Positions 62,910-64,000 of a DNA stretch of 64,000 nt are shown here, piece by piece; position 1 is the first letter of the stretch; the number at the start of each line of letters is the position of its first letter. The stretch comes from Paenibacillus sabuli (lineage in GTDB: Bacteria; Bacillota; Bacilli; Paenibacillales; Paenibacillaceae). The notes under the pieces were generated by a model. It was not told where the DNA came from. It did no database searches and worked only from the letters and a program-made list of their open reading frames with translations. Position numbers and translations under genes: made by a program. The stretch covers positions 62,001-126,000 of the forward strand of contig NZ_JACXIZ010000021.1 of the NCBI RefSeq assembly GCF_014705605.1, in the 5' to 3' direction.

Positions 62910-64000
62910 TCCATCCAGTTGAAGTGGAAGGTGCCTTCCTTGTCCAGACGCTTGAAGGTATGCGCGCCGAAATAGTCGCGCTGCGCTTGCAGCAGGTTAG
63001 CCGGCAGCCGTTCCGTACGATAGCTGTCGTAGTAGGCCAGGGCGCTTGCAAAGGCCGGAACCGGCACACCGTTTGCAATCGCAGCCGCGACGACCTCGCG
63101 CCAGGCGTCCTGGTAATTCTCGACGATGCTTTTGAAGTATTCATCCAGCAGCAGGTTGCGCAGCTGCGGATCGCGGTCGTACGCGTCTTTGATATTTTGC
63201 AGGAAGCCGGCGCGAATGATGCAGCCGCCGCGGAAAATCATCGCGATATCGCCATAGCGCAGGTCCCAGCCGTACTCGTCGGAGGCGGCACGCATTTGCG
63301 CAAAGCCCTGGGCGTACGAGCAAATTTTGCTGGCGAACAGCGCTTTGCGGACCGCCTCGATGAAGGCCGCTTTGTCGCCTTGGTACGGCTTGGCCTCCGG
63401 TCCCTTTAGCAGTTTGCTGGCCGCTACGCGCTCCTCTTTCATAGCCGAGAGGAAGCGGGAGAAGACCGACTCGGTAATAATGGAGAGCGGCACGCCCAGA
63501 TCCAGCGAGCTTTGGCTTGTCCACTTGCCTGTGCCCTTCTGACCGGCGGAGTCGAGAATGACGTCCACCATCGGCTGGTTGGTTTCCGGGTCATACTTGG
63601 AAAAAATATCAGCCGTAATCTCGATCAGGTAGCTGTCGAGCTCGCCCTTGTTCCATTCGGTGAAGATGCCGTGCAATTCTTCGGTCGATACGTTCAGCAC
63701 GGAATTGAGCAGATGATACGCTTCGCAGATCAACTGCATGTCGCCGTATTCGATGCCGTTGTGGACCATTTTGACATAATGACCGGCGCCGTCCGGTCCG
63801 ATGTACGTGCAGCACGGATCTCCGCCGACTTTGGCCGAAATTGCGGTCAGGATCGGCTCGACCAGCTTATAGGCCGACTCTTGCCCGCCCGGCATGATGG
63901 AAGGCCCTTTCAGCGCGCCCTCCTCGCCGCCCGATACACCGGTGCCGATGAAGCGCAGCCCCTTGGCTTCGAGCTCCTTGCTGCGGCGCTGCGTATCCGG
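62906..64000 (-). CDS. gnd: 6-phosphogluconate dehydrogenase, C-terminal part (5' end outside window)
   Basis: 364 codons are in the window, roughly residues 105-470 of the full enzyme. [40 protein letters not shown] and the C-terminal [20 protein letters not shown] are diagnostic, with the catalytic Lys in VKMVHNGIE. The frame stays open to the right edge. It makes ribulose 5-phosphate, CO2 and NADPH in the pentose phosphate pathway. Confidence 0.96.
   Translation of the reverse strand, partial: PDTQRRSKELEAKGLRFIGTGVSGGEEGALKGPSIMPGGQESAYKLVEPILTAISAKVGGDPCCTYIGPDGAGHYVKMVHNGIEYGDMQLICEAYHLLNSVLNVSTEELHGIFTEWNKGELDSYLIEITADIFSKYDPETNQPMVDVILDSAGQKGTGKWTSQSSLDLGVPLSIITESVFSRFLSAMKEERVAASKLLKGPEAKPYQGDKAAFIEAVRKALFASKICSYAQGFAQMRAASDEYGWDLRYGDIAMIFRGGCIIRAGFLQNIKDAYDRDPQLRNLLLDEYFKSIVENYQDAWREVVAAAIANGVPVPAFASALAYYDSYRTERLPANLLQAQRDYFGAHTFKRLDKEGTFHFNWMD

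Overview
The window reads as a chromosomal segment of a high-GC, low-GC-phylum Firmicute of the Paenibacillaceae type (Paenibacillus, Cohnella or a relative). Many genes are arranged as in Bacillus subtilis: rqcH beside a calcium P-type ATPase, ylbF-ylbG, ylaN near ftsW, yuaF-floT, acsA/acuA/acuC next to ccpA and ytxJ, and a T-box-controlled tyrosyl-tRNA synthetase. Strong GGAGG-type ribosome binding sites, frequent GTG/TTG starts and many U-tailed hairpins support this. Replication-neutral housekeeping genes fill most of the window; one mobile-derived block lies between 13.1 and 28.7 kb.

Layout. 1-0.69 kb holds two tandem repeat arrays. 0.69-12.8 kb carries a SERCA-like Ca2+ ATPase, RqcH, a PHP phosphoesterase, a LysR regulator, ylbF/ylbG and an XPB-type helicase with its helicase-associated partner. 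13.1-27.0 kb, all on the minus strand, is a PBSX-like contractile tail cluster: tail terminator, sheath, tube, assembly chaperone with a -1 frameshift, tape measure, LysM protein, hub, baseplate proteins, fibres, holin and M23 lysin. No capsid, portal, terminase or integrase gene is present, so it looks like a phage-tail-like particle (R-type tailocin). It faces a divergent Xre repressor and an ImmA/IrrE protease (27.8-28.7 kb). Near-identical operator-like palindromes sit at the repressor promoter and in front of the structural operon, which suggests a repressor-protease switch for the whole cluster. One fibre gene is broken by two nonsense codons and has a scrambled 3' end; a second fibre gene is intact.

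28.7-43.5 kb holds a secreted nuclease, a CBS protein, an M20 amidohydrolase, YugN, FtsW, Asp23, a Ca2+/H+ antiporter, YlaN, an HPr-like protein without the active-site histidine, an M29 aminopeptidase, a GAF-GAF-GGDEF diguanylate cyclase, ribosomal protein S4 with a long leader, the NfeD/flotillin pair, and tyrS behind a clear T-box. 43.9-54.9 kb has a class A penicillin-binding protein with two FnIII domains, then the acetate module (acsA, acuA, acuC; acuB is missing), mtnN, ccpA, ytxJ, a zinc-finger protein, a VanZ-like protein and a DJ-1/PfpI protein.

54.9-64 kb contains a two-gene PTS operon (IICBA then Enzyme I, overlapping by 4 nt, no ptsH between), an unusual glutamine-rich repeat protein without any acidic residue, an operon of shikimate kinase, two fluoride channel genes, a divergent EPSP synthase and a CoA-binding protein, and the 3' part of 6-phosphogluconate dehydrogenase. 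Two calcium transporters of different families occur within 35 kb. All functional statements are from sequence reading and family knowledge; no database search was run.
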